A stretch of DNA of 64,000 bases from Bacillota bacterium (GCA_009711825.1 VEMY01000038.1:1-64000), one strand, 5' to 3'; numbered from the stretch's first letter, positions 1 to 8,573 are shown. The notes: a model not told the origin generated them from the sequence alone. Made by a program: numbers and translations.

Positions 1-347
1 AACTGATCTTCTAATCCTTGATGAGGTGGGATATGTTCCCACCAGTAAACGGGCATCGGAGTTGCTATTTACTGTCATCTCCAACTGTTACGAGCGGCAA
101 AGCATCATCGTTACCTCGAACCTTGAGCTAGGCCGGTGGAACGAAGTTTTTGGGGATGACAGGCTGACAGCAGCACTGATTGACAGAGTAATTCACCACG
201 CCCACATCCTTGTATTCAAGGGTGAAAGCTATCGCTACAAGCAAGCTCTGAAGAGAAAACAAGAGAACTAGTGTACGTTTACCGGGATGCTATGCGACTA
301 TGAAAAAGTTAGTTGCCAAACTATAAAAATTTAACTTGCCAAAAACA
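1..347 (+). mobile_element. Right end of an IS21-family insertion sequence
   Basis: istB is followed by a non-coding end that carries two spaced copies of TTGCCAAA (313-320 and 336-343), resembling the multiple terminal repeats of IS21 ends. The element appears to stop at 347 (reading inwards from the tip on the minus strand: TGTTTTTGGCAAG). At 348 the reading frame of a C39 peptidase begins, so the boundary comes from where homology to an unrelated gene starts. The other end and any target duplication lie outside the window. Confidence 0.75.
2..271 (+). CDS. istB: IS21-family helper ATPase IstB, C-terminal part (5' end outside window)
   Basis: The frame is open from the left edge, so only the C-terminal ~89 residues are present. 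Visible are a Walker B strand (LLILDEVGY), a sensor segment (IIVTSNLELGRW), and the DRLTAALIDRVIHHAHIL / GESYRYK tail typical of IstB-like AAA+ proteins. IstB assists the IstA transposase in IS21 elements by target-site selection and transposase remodelling. The gene ends 76 bp from what looks like the element tip at 347, the usual place for istB. Whether the upstream part and istA are intact cannot be seen. Confidence 0.9.
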   Translation, partial: TDLLILDEVGYVPTSKRASELLFTVISNCYERQSIIVTSNLELGRWNEVFGDDRLTAALIDRVIHHAHILVFKGESYRYKQALKRKQEN

Positions 348-512
348 TACAACACCTTTTAATGTTGTGCCGTAGGCATCTGTACCAATGGTTTCTCTAA
401 TTTTCATTATCGTGGATTCCCGTTTATACCTTAATAGCACTGTAGAGACCACAGCTGCAGCGCAATCCGATGCATCATGCTGCATTGTACACGGCCATTT
501 AGTTAAGCGCAT
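348..512 (-). pseudogene. C39-peptidase-type bacteriocin exporter, N-terminal fragment cut by an IS element
   Basis: Fifty-five codons match the start of the peptidase C39 domain of peptide cleavage/export ABC transporters. These remove double-glycine leaders while exporting bacteriocins. The fragment has MQHDASDC (catalytic Cys about residue 17) followed by IMKIRETIGTDAYGTTLKG. The ATG at 512 has an AGGGTGG ribosome site 4 nt upstream. After codon 55 similarity stops and the frame runs into the IS end. The catalytic His/Asp, membrane and ATPase domains are missing, so no exporter can be made from here. Local DNA is AT-rich compared with the housekeeping genes to the right, which suggests transfer. 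Confidence 0.75.
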
Positions 513-600
513 ATGTCCACCCTATGATGAGGTTATAATTCTTTTTATAGTATTTCTTCTTAACCATGATACTTTGCTGAAAATGCGTTAATAACATCAC
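499..600 (-). CDS. Small ORF (33 aa) just upstream of the C39 fragment
   Basis: GTG at 600 is preceded by GGGAGG with 7 nt spacing, a good ribosome site. The peptide has a lysine/tyrosine-rich middle (MVKKKYYKKNYN) and ends inside the first codons of the C39 gene, overlapping in another frame. A small peptide gene before a C39 exporter could be a bacteriocin precursor or a coupling leader. There is no double-glycine cleavage motif and I recognise no family, so this is a candidate only. Confidence 0.3.
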   Translation of the reverse strand: MMLLTHFQQSIMVKKKYYKKNYNLIIGWTYALN

Positions 601-1083
601 ATTATTACCTCCCGCCTGGTTAAACTCTTGTTTTTAATACAAAGCCCACATCAAATCTAGTTAATCCACGTAGGAATCAGGTGCAGCTATGGACCTTCGT
701 GGGGTAAATTTTTTCTTCAGATATCCCGATGCAAACAAACACAACGCCTGAAAAGGCGGATTAAACACAAACTCTAGACCAGGCAGGAAGCCCAGGATGC
801 AAAAACACCCGTGCATACATTTGTAGAAGCTCTTCTACCCCCCACCTTCCAACAACTGGACTATGTTGCCAATACTATCACATTTTTATCTATTTTGGGG
901 CAACTTCCGGTGAAAGTGCACTTTTTTCCGGTGAAAGTGCGCCTTTCGACAGGAATCGACAATATCTTTTCAATTAAACCGGTTCTTAAGCTAGCAGCCT
1001 TACATCTCATCCCAAATTAATAAAAAACGTAGCCCATTCCGAATTGTCCCGATAGTCAAAAATGGCTGCCAGCAGGCAGCCAT
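601..1083. other. AT-rich intergenic debris
   Basis: No convincing gene was found. A short hairpin lies near 747-761 (CGCCTgaaaAGGCG). A stretch near 895-945 holds two tandem copies of CCGGTGAAAGTGC, similar to the reverse complement of sequence near 36625-36650; both may be relics of IS21-type ends. Short open frames here have no ribosome site or recognisable motif. Confidence 0.4.
895..945. repeat. Tandem repeat resembling an IS21-type terminal region
   Basis: CCGGTGAAAGTGC occurs twice 21 bp apart, directly after GGGGCAACTT. A related string (TTTGGCAAACTTCCGGTGAA) occurs on the minus strand at about 36631-36650. Repeated short blocks next to a TTGGCAA-like motif fit the multiple terminal repeats of IS21 elements. 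No transposase gene is attached. Confidence 0.35.
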
Positions 1084-1320
1084 TTATAATTTATCCAAAT
1101 GCCAGCGGCCCGTCTGGGGGTAATAGCTAAGCTGGGCCAGTCGGGTTTCCGTCTCGACAACAAATGTGTGAATTTGCTCTTCCAAGAGGGCAAATTGCTG
1201 CCAGTCCCGGATCACCTGGGTCACGGACCAGCGGCGGCCCTGGTATTTGAAAGCCAGGGGGCGCACCTTACCCTGCTCGAAGACGGCCAGCACCGGCACC
1301 GGGCAGTTTAGCTGTTTCAT
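1084..1320 (-). CDS. DUF6504-like small protein coupled to dnaE paralogue
   Basis: This 78-residue protein has a compact beta-rich pattern: PLAFKYQGRRWSVTQVIRDW near the middle and a C-terminal YYPQTGRWHL. That matches my memory of DUF6504, a small domain often found near Y-family or DnaE2-type mutagenesis polymerases. Its ATG overlaps the stop codon of the upstream polymerase gene (ATGA), so translation is probably coupled. The context suggests a role with the second DNA polymerase, for example as an accessory factor; this is inference. Family assignment is from memory of the motif, not a search. Confidence 0.6.
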   Translation of the reverse strand: MKQLNCPVPVLAVFEQGKVRPLAFKYQGRRWSVTQVIRDWQQFALLEEQIHTFVVETETRLAQLSYYPQTGRWHLDKL

Positions 1321-4253
1321 CGGGCCACCGCCTCCTTCCCGGACTTGTCGGGACTTAACTCCAGCGGGGTGAGCTGGACTTGGTCGAGGACAGTGCCAGC
1401 GGTGCCGGTGGCCCAGACCCAGCGACTAGACACGGGACCTTTGTAGCGGGCTTCAATCTGGCCACTGAAATCGTCCAAAGTGATATACCCGGAGCGACGA
1501 TTGACAACGGCAGCAGCGATTGTCACCCGTTTCCCGGGCGCTGTCTTCTTTAGTTCGGCGGCCCGGATTCGCTCGCCCCCTGGGGGAGCGCTGCGCCACT
1601 CCAGCCAGCGCTGGTCCAGAAGCAGACCTAGACTTGCATATTCGCCGGCAACCTTCTGATCAAAGGTGAGTTCGGGGAGGTCAGGCAGGTGAATTTCCGG
1701 TGTCCACTGGGCAAGGAGGCCACCAGCGCTCTTTTCCTCCACCCCGGGCAGGGCAGCCAAAAGCGCCCGTCGGTTAGGCTCCAGGCAATCCAGGGCGCCA
1801 GCACTGATCAGACCGTGCCATTCAACGGCGCCTGGCGGGCATCGCCGGGCAAAATCGTCCAAGCTCCGGAAGGGTTTATCGCCCCGTGCCGCCACCAGCC
1901 GCTGGGCGCCGGCACCCAACCCCTTGATGTAATCCAGGCCGAGGCGGATTACCCCTGGGGCCTCCACCGTGGTCTCCACTTTGCTCCGGTTCACACAGGG
2001 CGGCTGCACCGGTAGCCCCAGACGCACAGCCTCATTTACATAGACCTGCAGCGGATAGTAACCCATGCGGCTGGCGAGGATTGCCGCCAGAAAATGGTCG
2101 GGAAAATGCGCCTTAAGATAGACCGTGGCCATGGCGAGAATCCCATAGGCGGCGCTGTGGGCGCGGTTAAAGGCGTAACCGGAGAATTCCACCAGTGTGT
2201 TAAGCAGCTGCTCCGCCAACTCCGCCGGATATCCCCGGGCTGTAGCGCGTTTGCAAAATTCCCGGGTCAACTCCTCCAGCTTGCGCCGCTGCAATTTGGC
2301 AATCGCCCGGCGCAGAGAATCGGCTTCGCCGGCATCGTAACCACCGATGATCTGGGCAACCTGCATCACCTGCTCCTGGTAGAGCAATACGCCATAGGTA
2401 TCCCGGAGCACCGGCTCCAGGTCGGGGTGGTAGTATTCCACCCTTTCCCGGCCATGGCGGCGCTCGATATAGCGCTCGACCATCCCCGCTTGCCACGGGC
2501 CCGGCCGGTAGAGGGAGAGCACTGCAATCACATCCTCCAGGGCCCGGGGGTGCAGGCGGCGCATCAGCCCCCGCATCCCCTCGCTCTCCAGCTGAAAACA
2601 GCCCAAAGTCTCACCCCGCTGCAACAGCCGCAGGGTGGCAGAGTCCTGATAACTAAAATCCTTTGCCGCCTTCTTCCTACCAACACCGACAATCACGTCC
2701 TGATTCACCGTCAGGCCGCGCACCGCCAGCAAATCCATCTTCAGTAGCCCCATATCCTCCACATCATCCTTGTCCCACTGACTACAGACATCACCGCCGC
2801 TGGCCCGCTGCAGTGGCACCAACTCATCCAGGGGCAGGGGCGTAATCAAGAGTCCGGCCGGGTGCACCGAGGTGTGCCGGACCCGGCCTTCCAGTTGGGC
2901 GGCGACCGCAAACCATTGGGACCAGGGGGGACGTGCGGCCATCTGCTTCAAGCGGGGGCTAGAGGCAACAATCTCGGGCAAATTGCCCCGACCCGGCACC
3001 TGGCGGCAAAGGGCATCGACCTCATGACGGGGCAAGCCCAGGGCGCGGCCGGCGTCCCGGAGACTGCCCCGGGGGCCAAAGGTTGTGTATGTGGCCACTT
3101 GGCAGGTGCGGTCGCGGCCGTAGCGCTCCACCGCATAAGCAAAAACCTCGTCCCGGCGCCGGTAGCAAAAGTCGATATCGATATCCGGCAGGCTGACCCG
3201 CTGGGGATTGAGAAAACGCTCAAATATCAGGTTATGTTCTAAGGGGTTGACCCGGGTGATATCCAGCACATACGACACGATGCTGCCGCCAGCAGAGCCT
3301 CGACCCGGCCCCACGGCAATTCCCCGCTCCCGGGCAAAGCGCACCAAATCCCAGGCAATCAGGAAATAAGCAGCGAACCCCATTTCCGCAATCACAGCCA
3401 GTTCCCGCTCCAGACGCTCCCGGGCTTCCCGGTTCTTGCGGGGGAATTTACGGCCTAGTCCCTGCTTGCAGAGGACACGAAGCTGCTGCAGGTCATCGTC
3501 GCCAAAGCGGGGCAGGTAAATCTGTCCCAGGTCCAGTTGGGCGCCAGCCATTTCCGCCACCCGACAGGTGCCGACCAGGGCCTCGGGCAGTTGTCTGTAT
3601 TCTGCCTTGACTGCTTCGCCTGTTGGCAAAAGCGCCTGTTCCTGGGGGAGACCGGGATTCAGCGCCTGTAAGACCTGGTAAGCCAGGGCCTGCTTGGGCT
3701 GCACCCAGCGCACCGGCGGGCAGGCCGCGATGCCAATTGTCAACTCCCGGGCCAGAGCCCGAAGTTGGGGCCAAAGCGAGCGGTCGGCCGGGGCTGCGCC
3801 CAGCCAGAGCCGCTCCGCGCCCAAGATGTCTCGCCAGCGGCCCAGTAGCTCCCGGGCGCCGGAGTAGTCGCTGCGGCGCAGCATGGACAGGGGCAGGCTT
3901 TCATCGGCGGCAACAACAATCAGGTCTTCCAAGCAGGCCTGGGGAGCAACGCCCTGGAGCGCAGCCCGATTGACCGTGGTAATGAGGGGAGCGAGTTTAC
4001 CGTCCCGTGCCGAAAGTAAAAGTAAACGCCCGCCCTCTGTCACATCGACCCGGGCCCCTGGCAGGGGCCGCAGGCCGGCATTCCCGGCGGCCCGGACAAA
4101 GCGGACCAGGCCGTGGAGCGAATTGACATCAGTGAGCGCCAGCTCCTGGTAGCCGGCCGCGGCTGCCGCCGCCACCAGTTCATCCGGCGTAGATACGGCC
4201 TGTAAAAAACTAAACTGACTATAGACATTGAGCAGGGGAATCACCCTGGTCAC
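1317..4253 (-). CDS. DNA polymerase III alpha-subunit paralogue, short form (DnaE2/error-prone-like)
   Basis: The product is about 975 residues, shorter than the 1145-residue DnaE also in this window. It has the polymerase signature LPDIDIDFCYRRRDEV with two catalytic Asp, the third Asp in LLKMDLLAVRG, a finger domain, helix-hairpin-helix region and C-terminal OB fold. The N-terminal PHP domain is degenerate: the metal-binding HLHNH of the other copy is LLNVYS here, and the TDH motif reads TDV, so PHP nuclease activity is unlikely. GTG at 4253 is the first start; GTG at 4244 fits the GGGGGTGA ribosome site better. A LexA-like box and sigma-A promoter lie immediately upstream. A damage-inducible, error-prone role is inferred from the short length, dead PHP site and SOS-type control. 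Confidence 0.85.
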   Translation of the reverse strand: MTRVIPLLNVYSQFSFLQAVSTPDELVAAAAAAGYQELALTDVNSLHGLVRFVRAAGNAGLRPLPGARVDVTEGGRLLLLSARDGKLAPLITTVNRAALQGVAPQACLEDLIVVAADESLPLSMLRRSDYSGARELLGRWRDILGAERLWLGAAPADRSLWPQLRALARELTIGIAACPPVRWVQPKQALAYQVLQALNPGLPQEQALLPTGEAVKAEYRQLPEALVGTCRVAEMAGAQLDLGQIYLPRFGDDDLQQLRVLCKQGLGRKFPRKNREARERLERELAVIAEMGFAAYFLIAWDLVRFARERGIAVGPGRGSAGGSIVSYVLDITRVNPLEHNLIFERFLNPQRVSLPDIDIDFCYRRRDEVFAYAVERYGRDRTCQVATYTTFGPRGSLRDAGRALGLPRHEVDALCRQVPGRGNLPEIVASSPRLKQMAARPPWSQWFAVAAQLEGRVRHTSVHPAGLLITPLPLDELVPLQRASGGDVCSQWDKDDVEDMGLLKMDLLAVRGLTVNQDVIVGVGRKKAAKDFSYQDSATLRLLQRGETLGCFQLESEGMRGLMRRLHPRALEDVIAVLSLYRPGPWQAGMVERYIERRHGRERVEYYHPDLEPVLRDTYGVLLYQEQVMQVAQIIGGYDAGEADSLRRAIAKLQRRKLEELTREFCKRATARGYPAELAEQLLNTLVEFSGYAFNRAHSAAYGILAMATVYLKAHFPDHFLAAILASRMGYYPLQVYVNEAVRLGLPVQPPCVNRSKVETTVEAPGVIRLGLDYIKGLGAGAQRLVAARGDKPFRSLDDFARRCPPGAVEWHGLISAGALDCLEPNRRALLAALPGVEEKSAGGLLAQWTPEIHLPDLPELTFDQKVAGEYASLGLLLDQRWLEWRSAPPGGERIRAAELKKTAPGKRVTIAAAVVNRRSGYITLDDFSGQIEARYKGPVSSRWVWATGTAGTVLDQVQLTPLELSPDKSGKEAVAR

Positions 4254-4256
4254 CCC

Positions 4257-4270
4257 CGAACATTTGTTTG
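4257..4270 (-). promoter_or_regulatory. LexA/DinR-like SOS box before the dnaE paralogue
   Basis: CGAACATTTGTTTG matches the Bacillus-type SOS box (GAAC-N4-GTTY core). It lies between the predicted -10 element and the start codon, where a bound repressor would block transcription. Confidence 0.6.
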
Positions 4271-4278
4271 GTATGGTT

Positions 4279-4308
4279 ATTATGCCACGGAACAGGCTTG
4301 TCCGTCAA
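4279..4308 (-). promoter_or_regulatory. Sigma-A-type promoter for the dnaE paralogue
   Basis: On the minus strand: TTGACG (4308-4303), 18 bp spacer, CATAAT (4284-4279). The start point would fall a few bases before the LexA-like box. Confidence 0.5.
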
Positions 4309-4380
4309 AGGGGAAAAACTGTCAATCCCTTTTTATTTCCCTCCCGGTGGTTTACAATGTAAAAGCAAGGGGGGTTCCCA

Positions 4381-5016
4381 ATGGTCAAGCGTTTAAAATA
4401 CTTTTTAAGTGCACTAACTCTTTTACTGATAATCTTGGCAATAGTCTTCCTTTTCCACCCCAGCGCACCCTCGCCGGCGGAACGTTTGGAAACGCTGAGC
4501 ACTGCGCCCTGGGCCCCATTCGCTTATGTCTTTATCTACCTGCTGGCCACCGGCCTGGGCTACCCGGCCTCGCTGCTGACAATAGTCGCCGGTCCGCTTT
4601 TTGGCCTCTGGAAGGGGTTTATCTATGTCCTAGTTGCATCCAATCTAACGGCGGTGCTCTGTTTCGGGATTGCCCGCAAGCTGGGCACAGGATTTGTCGA
4701 CAAATTTATGGGCTCCAGCCCTCTGCGCCGGAAGCTGGATACGCTTTTACATGAACGGGGGTTTGAAGCAGTATTCTTGCTGCGCCTGTTTCCAATCCAC
4801 TTTGCCCTCTTCAATTACGTCTCCGGCCTGTCCACTGTGACCTTTCGCGATTACACCCTGGGCACCATACTGGGAAAAGCCCCGGGCATGTTTCTCTATG
4901 TCTGGTTCTCGGTAACCATGACCAGCCTCGATTGGCGGAGTGCGATTATCGCCGGACTGGCCTTGGCTGGCTTCCTTGTCCTTGGGCAGAAGGTGCGAGC
5001 ACGTTTACTAGTATAA
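4381..5016 (+). CDS. TVP38/TMEM64-type (VTT domain) membrane protein
   Basis: This 211-residue protein has about five to six hydrophobic segments. The VTT/DedA-like core shows GYPASLLTIVAGPLFGLWKG, then ARKLG, then a LRLFPIHFALFNYVSGLS block with the conserved Arg/Pro and Asn. Proteins of this family are implicated in lipid scrambling or membrane homeostasis; the substrate here is unknown. ATG at 4381 follows AAGGGGGG at a suitable distance. It is 22 bp upstream of sucC on the same strand and may share a transcript. Confidence 0.85.
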   Translation: MVKRLKYFLSALTLLLIILAIVFLFHPSAPSPAERLETLSTAPWAPFAYVFIYLLATGLGYPASLLTIVAGPLFGLWKGFIYVLVASNLTAVLCFGIARKLGTGFVDKFMGSSPLRRKLDTLLHERGFEAVFLLRLFPIHFALFNYVSGLSTVTFRDYTLGTILGKAPGMFLYVWFSVTMTSLDWRSAIIAGLALAGFLVLGQKVRARLLV

Positions 5017-5038
5017 TCTAATCTTGGGAGGAGTTAAT

Positions 5039-6151
5039 TTGAAACTGCTTGAACACATGGGGAAAAATTACTTTCAGGATTTTCAGATTCCGGTTCCCGC
5101 TGGCGAGCTCATCCAGTCGCCGCAGGCCGCAGCAGCTGTCGCTGAACGCCTGGGCCCGGTGGCGCTGAAAGCACAAGTGCCTGCCGGCAAGCGGGGCAAA
5201 TCCGGCGGCATTGCCTTCGCCGATACTCCCCAGCAGGCCGTGGCCGCGGCCCAAACCCTACAGACCCAGACAATTGGCGGACACCAGGTTGAGAAACTGT
5301 TGGTTGAGGAAAAACTGACTATAGATAAAGAGTTTTATCTGGCCCTGAGCATTGACAACGCTGCCCGCAAACCGGTGTTGCTGGCCTCGGCCCAGGGTGG
5401 AGTTGATATCGAAGCGGTGCCGGAAACTGAGATTATCCGCATACATATTGACCCCTTGCTGGGTATTCAGCCCTTTGTCCTTAGAGAGCTAAACCGGCGC
5501 CTGGCGCTTACTGGGGCGCTTAGCGATCAGATGGGCGCAATTCTTACCCGGCTCTATCGTTTGTTTACGGAACGGGATGCAGAACTGGCGGAAATCAACC
5601 CGCTGGCTCTGTGCGGGGACAAGTTAATCGCCGCCGACGCCAAGGTGGTTATTGATGATGACGCCCGCTTTCGCCAGCAGGATTTGCCCACCAGCGAAAA
5701 CGTAAGCAGCCGGGAACAGCGGGCCCGGGAACTGGGCTTCGCTTATATTGAACTGGACGGCGATATCGCTGTGATGGCCAACGGCGCTGGGATCACCATG
5801 GCCACCCTGGACTTGCTGCAGCATCATGGCGGACGGGCGGCCAATTTCCTGGATACCGGCGGCGGCGCCAGCGAGGAGATCACCGCCCGCGCCCTGGAGT
5901 TGATGTTGGATTCCCAACCCCGGGCAATCCTTTTAAACATTTTCGGCGGCATCACCCGCTGCGATGATGTGGCCCGGGCCTTTCTCCGCGTCAAAGAGCG
6001 CCTGAACATCAAGGTGCCGGTCATTATCCGCTTGGTGGGAACCAATGAACAGGCTGGCCGCGAGCTTCTGGAGGCCCATGGCATTATGGCCTGCCGTCAA
6101 ATGGATGAGGCGGCGGCCCAGGCAGTTGCCGCGGCAAAGGAGGGTGCCTAG
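5039..6151 (+). CDS. sucC: Succinyl-CoA synthetase beta subunit (ADP-forming type)
   Basis: The 370-residue product has an N-terminal ATP-grasp domain (ALKAQVPAGKRGKSGGIAF), ELAEINPLAL with the metal-binding Glu/Asn, and a C-terminal CoA-ligase domain (FLDTGGGAS, NIFGGITRCDDVA). It binds nucleotide and, with SucD, interconverts succinyl-CoA + ADP + Pi and succinate + CoA + ATP. I chose TTG at 5039 because GGGAGGAG lies 6 nt before it and the protein then begins LKLLEHMGKNYF as in the family; TTG at 5024 would sit upstream of the ribosome site. It is one base from sucD. No other TCA-cycle genes are nearby, so the pair may serve substrate-level phosphorylation or a partial cycle. Confidence 0.93.
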   Translation: MKLLEHMGKNYFQDFQIPVPAGELIQSPQAAAAVAERLGPVALKAQVPAGKRGKSGGIAFADTPQQAVAAAQTLQTQTIGGHQVEKLLVEEKLTIDKEFYLALSIDNAARKPVLLASAQGGVDIEAVPETEIIRIHIDPLLGIQPFVLRELNRRLALTGALSDQMGAILTRLYRLFTERDAELAEINPLALCGDKLIAADAKVVIDDDARFRQQDLPTSENVSSREQRARELGFAYIELDGDIAVMANGAGITMATLDLLQHHGGRAANFLDTGGGASEEITARALELMLDSQPRAILLNIFGGITRCDDVARAFLRVKERLNIKVPVIIRLVGTNEQAGRELLEAHGIMACRQMDEAAAQAVAAAKEGA

Positions 6152-6152
6152 A

Positions 6153-7025
6153 ATGGCGATATTCATCAATGAAAAGACCCGGGTTCTGGTCCAGGGCATC
6201 ACCGGCAAGCAGGGCTCTTTTCACGCCCGGCAGATGCAGGAATTTGGCACGCAAATTGCTGCCGGAGTCGCTCCCGGCGCTGCCGGTGCCACGGTGGCGG
6301 ATGTGCCGGTCTATCCGACGGTCGCCGCGGCCTGTAGAGACCATGAACTCGACGCCTCGGTATTGTTCGTGCCCGCTCCCTTTGCCAGGGACGCGGCCCT
6401 AGAAGCGTTGGCAGCCGGCATCCGGCTGGTGGTAATTATCAGCGAACATATTCCCGTCCATGACGCCATGCAGATTCTCGCCTACGCCAATGCCCAGGGC
6501 GCTACGATAATCGGTCCCAATACCTTTGGCATCGCCGCCCCGGGCAAAGCAAAGCTCGGAATTGCCCCCAACCAGATTTTCGCCCCCGGACCGGTGGGTG
6601 TGGTTGCCCGCAGCGGCACCCTGACCTATGAACTGGTGGCCAACCTCCGGGACGCCGGACACGGCGCCAGCGCGGTAGTCGGTCTTGGCGGCGATCGGGT
6701 GGCAGGTCAGAGTTTTGTCGATGTCCTGGCAAAGCTGGAGGAGGATCCGGAGACAGAAGCAATCCTTATGGTGGGTGAAATTGGCGGCAGTGCCGAAGAA
6801 GAAGCCGCAGAATTTATTAAGGGCCATGTCCGCAAACCGGTGCTGGCATACCTGGCCGGCAAAAGCGCCCCTCCCGGCAAACGCATGGGCCATGCCGGCG
6901 CAATCATCGAAAGGGGTCGGGGCTCCTTTGCCGGTAAAGTTAAAGCTCTGAACGCCGCCGGAGTCGCTGTGGCGGAACTGCCAAGTCAGGTTCCGGACCT
7001 GGTGCAAACCTTGCTAACTAGATAA
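6153..7025 (+). CDS. sucD: Succinyl-CoA synthetase alpha subunit
   Basis: This 290-residue protein has an N-terminal Rossmann CoA-binding domain (RVLVQGITGKQGSFHARQM, then GTQIAAGVAPG) and the C-terminal half with the phospho-histidine in KRMGHAGAII. It carries the phosphorylated His and binds CoA. ATG at 6153 follows the sucC stop by one base, and the AAGGAGGG at the end of sucC is its ribosome site, so the two are translated together. Length is normal and the active-site residues are present. Confidence 0.95.
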   Translation: MAIFINEKTRVLVQGITGKQGSFHARQMQEFGTQIAAGVAPGAAGATVADVPVYPTVAAACRDHELDASVLFVPAPFARDAALEALAAGIRLVVIISEHIPVHDAMQILAYANAQGATIIGPNTFGIAAPGKAKLGIAPNQIFAPGPVGVVARSGTLTYELVANLRDAGHGASAVVGLGGDRVAGQSFVDVLAKLEEDPETEAILMVGEIGGSAEEEAAEFIKGHVRKPVLAYLAGKSAPPGKRMGHAGAIIERGRGSFAGKVKALNAAGVAVAELPSQVPDLVQTLLTR

Positions 7026-7030
7026 CAAAA

Positions 7031-7069
7031 GCCCCCGGAAAGTTCGCGACAAGCGGACTGTCCGGGGGC
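7031..7069 (-). terminator. Hairpin terminator between sucD and the MATE gene
   Basis: GCCCCCGGA and TCCGGGGGC pair around a 21-nt loop. On the minus strand the stem is followed by TTTTG, so it best serves the MATE gene; it may also stop sucCD transcripts. Confidence 0.65.
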
Positions 7070-7073
7070 ATGT

Positions 7074-8453
7074 TTATGCTGTTTTCAGGGCTGTGTGGGG
7101 TTTGATTAGTTTCCACTGACCGCTGCGGTAACGACCGACCAGGAATATCGCCCTGATAAAATTGTCGGCAACCATGGCAATCCAGATGCCGGGGAGCCCC
7201 ATTCCCAGATAGATGCCCAAGAACCATGCGATTACCACCCGACTGCCCCAGGTGCCAATCATCGTGACATAAAGCACCCATTTAGTGTCGCCGGCACCCC
7301 TAAGCGCCCCGGCCAGAACCATTACATACGCCAAAGCAGGCTGGGAGATTGCCAAGAGCTTCATATTCTCGCCGGCTGCCATTTGAACTGCCGGATCGCT
7401 GGTAAAAAGCCCCGCCAATTGATGGGAAGCCAGGAAGAACAAAAGACCGACGCCGGACATAAAGATTGCCGCCAGCTTGGTTGCTTCATAGCCGCTGCGT
7501 TCAGCCCGCTCCGGCTGTTCAGCGCCCAGATTTTGCCCCACCAAGGTGGTCGCCGCCAAACCGAAACCAAAGCCGGGCATGAAAGACATAGACATCGCCT
7601 TCATTATGATTTGGTTGGCCGCAAGGGCCACGGGACCGAGACCGGCCACAAGCATTGTGAACACCAACTGACCGCTGCTGCGCACTAATTGCTCTCCTGC
7701 CGAGGGAATCCCGATATCGAGAATGTCGCGAATTTTGTCCTTTTTGGGCAAAAAACTATCCTTCAGGCGCAGTTTCAGAGGACCGCGGCCGCTGAACAAA
7801 TAAATCAATCCACCCAAAGCTCCGATATTACGGGCCATGGATGTGGCAACCGCAGCGCCGGCCACTCCCATTTCCGGGAAAATCCCAATCCCGAAAATCA
7901 ACAACCAGTCAAATAGAACGTTAAATACATTGGTAAATGCCATAATATACAACGGCGTCTTCATGTCGCCGGCGCCCTGCAAGACGGAATTGCAGTTCAT
8001 CATTACAAAAGAGAGCGGCGCCGAATAGGCGATTATTCGCAGATAAATCGTGCCCAGACGCACAACCTCGGGATCTGGTGTCTCCGAAGCCGCCAACATA
8101 AATCGAATAATATGCTCCGCGCCCAGCACTCCAACAAGACCGATTACCGTCCCGAGGCCAAAGGTAAGCACTAGAGACTGGCGGGCGTATTCCTCTGCCT
8201 TGTCTTGCCTGCCGGCACCGATCATCCGCGCCACCAAGGCGGTACTGCCAACAGTAAAGGCCGTTATTACACCAACAGCCAAAAAAAACAGCTGGTTGCC
8301 CAGCCCGACGGCACTGATTGCGTAATGACTGATGCGGCCAACCATCGCCAAATCGGCTAGACCCACCAACATCTGCAAAAACATCCGCATTACAACCGGC
8401 GCCGCGAGAATTATAACACTTCGTCGTAAATTTCCTTTGAGTATGTCTGCCAT
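7074..8453 (-). CDS. MATE-family multidrug/Na+ antiporter
   Basis: The protein is about 459 residues with twelve hydrophobic segments in two MatE halves. The N-terminal RRSVIILAAPVVMRMFLQML and the second-half DIGIPSAGEQLVRSSGQLVF are family-typical. Such proteins export cationic drugs or metabolites in exchange for Na+ or H+. I start it at ATG 8453 (MADILKG), as normal for the family; the open frame extends about 100 codons further with a sequence unlike any MATE N-terminus. The ribosome site (GGGG) is weak. It diverges from the HAD gene at 8574. Confidence 0.88.
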   Translation of the reverse strand: MADILKGNLRRSVIILAAPVVMRMFLQMLVGLADLAMVGRISHYAISAVGLGNQLFFLAVGVITAFTVGSTALVARMIGAGRQDKAEEYARQSLVLTFGLGTVIGLVGVLGAEHIIRFMLAASETPDPEVVRLGTIYLRIIAYSAPLSFVMMNCNSVLQGAGDMKTPLYIMAFTNVFNVLFDWLLIFGIGIFPEMGVAGAAVATSMARNIGALGGLIYLFSGRGPLKLRLKDSFLPKKDKIRDILDIGIPSAGEQLVRSSGQLVFTMLVAGLGPVALAANQIIMKAMSMSFMPGFGFGLAATTLVGQNLGAEQPERAERSGYEATKLAAIFMSGVGLLFFLASHQLAGLFTSDPAVQMAAGENMKLLAISQPALAYVMVLAGALRGAGDTKWVLYVTMIGTWGSRVVIAWFLGIYLGMGLPGIWIAMVADNFIRAIFLVGRYRSGQWKLIKPHTALKTA

Positions 8454-8573
8454 GAGTAAACCCCGTTTCCAACGATTATAATTCGACCCCAAAACATTTC
8501 GACACAAGTAATAGAATTTCCTGCAGGAAAAATTTGATTTTGTAGAGAACAATTCTTTACAGGAGGTGTGCAA

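Noticed and set aside
388-591. Plus-strand open frame of 67 codons
   Set aside because: It is antisense to the C39 fragment, whose motifs are clear.
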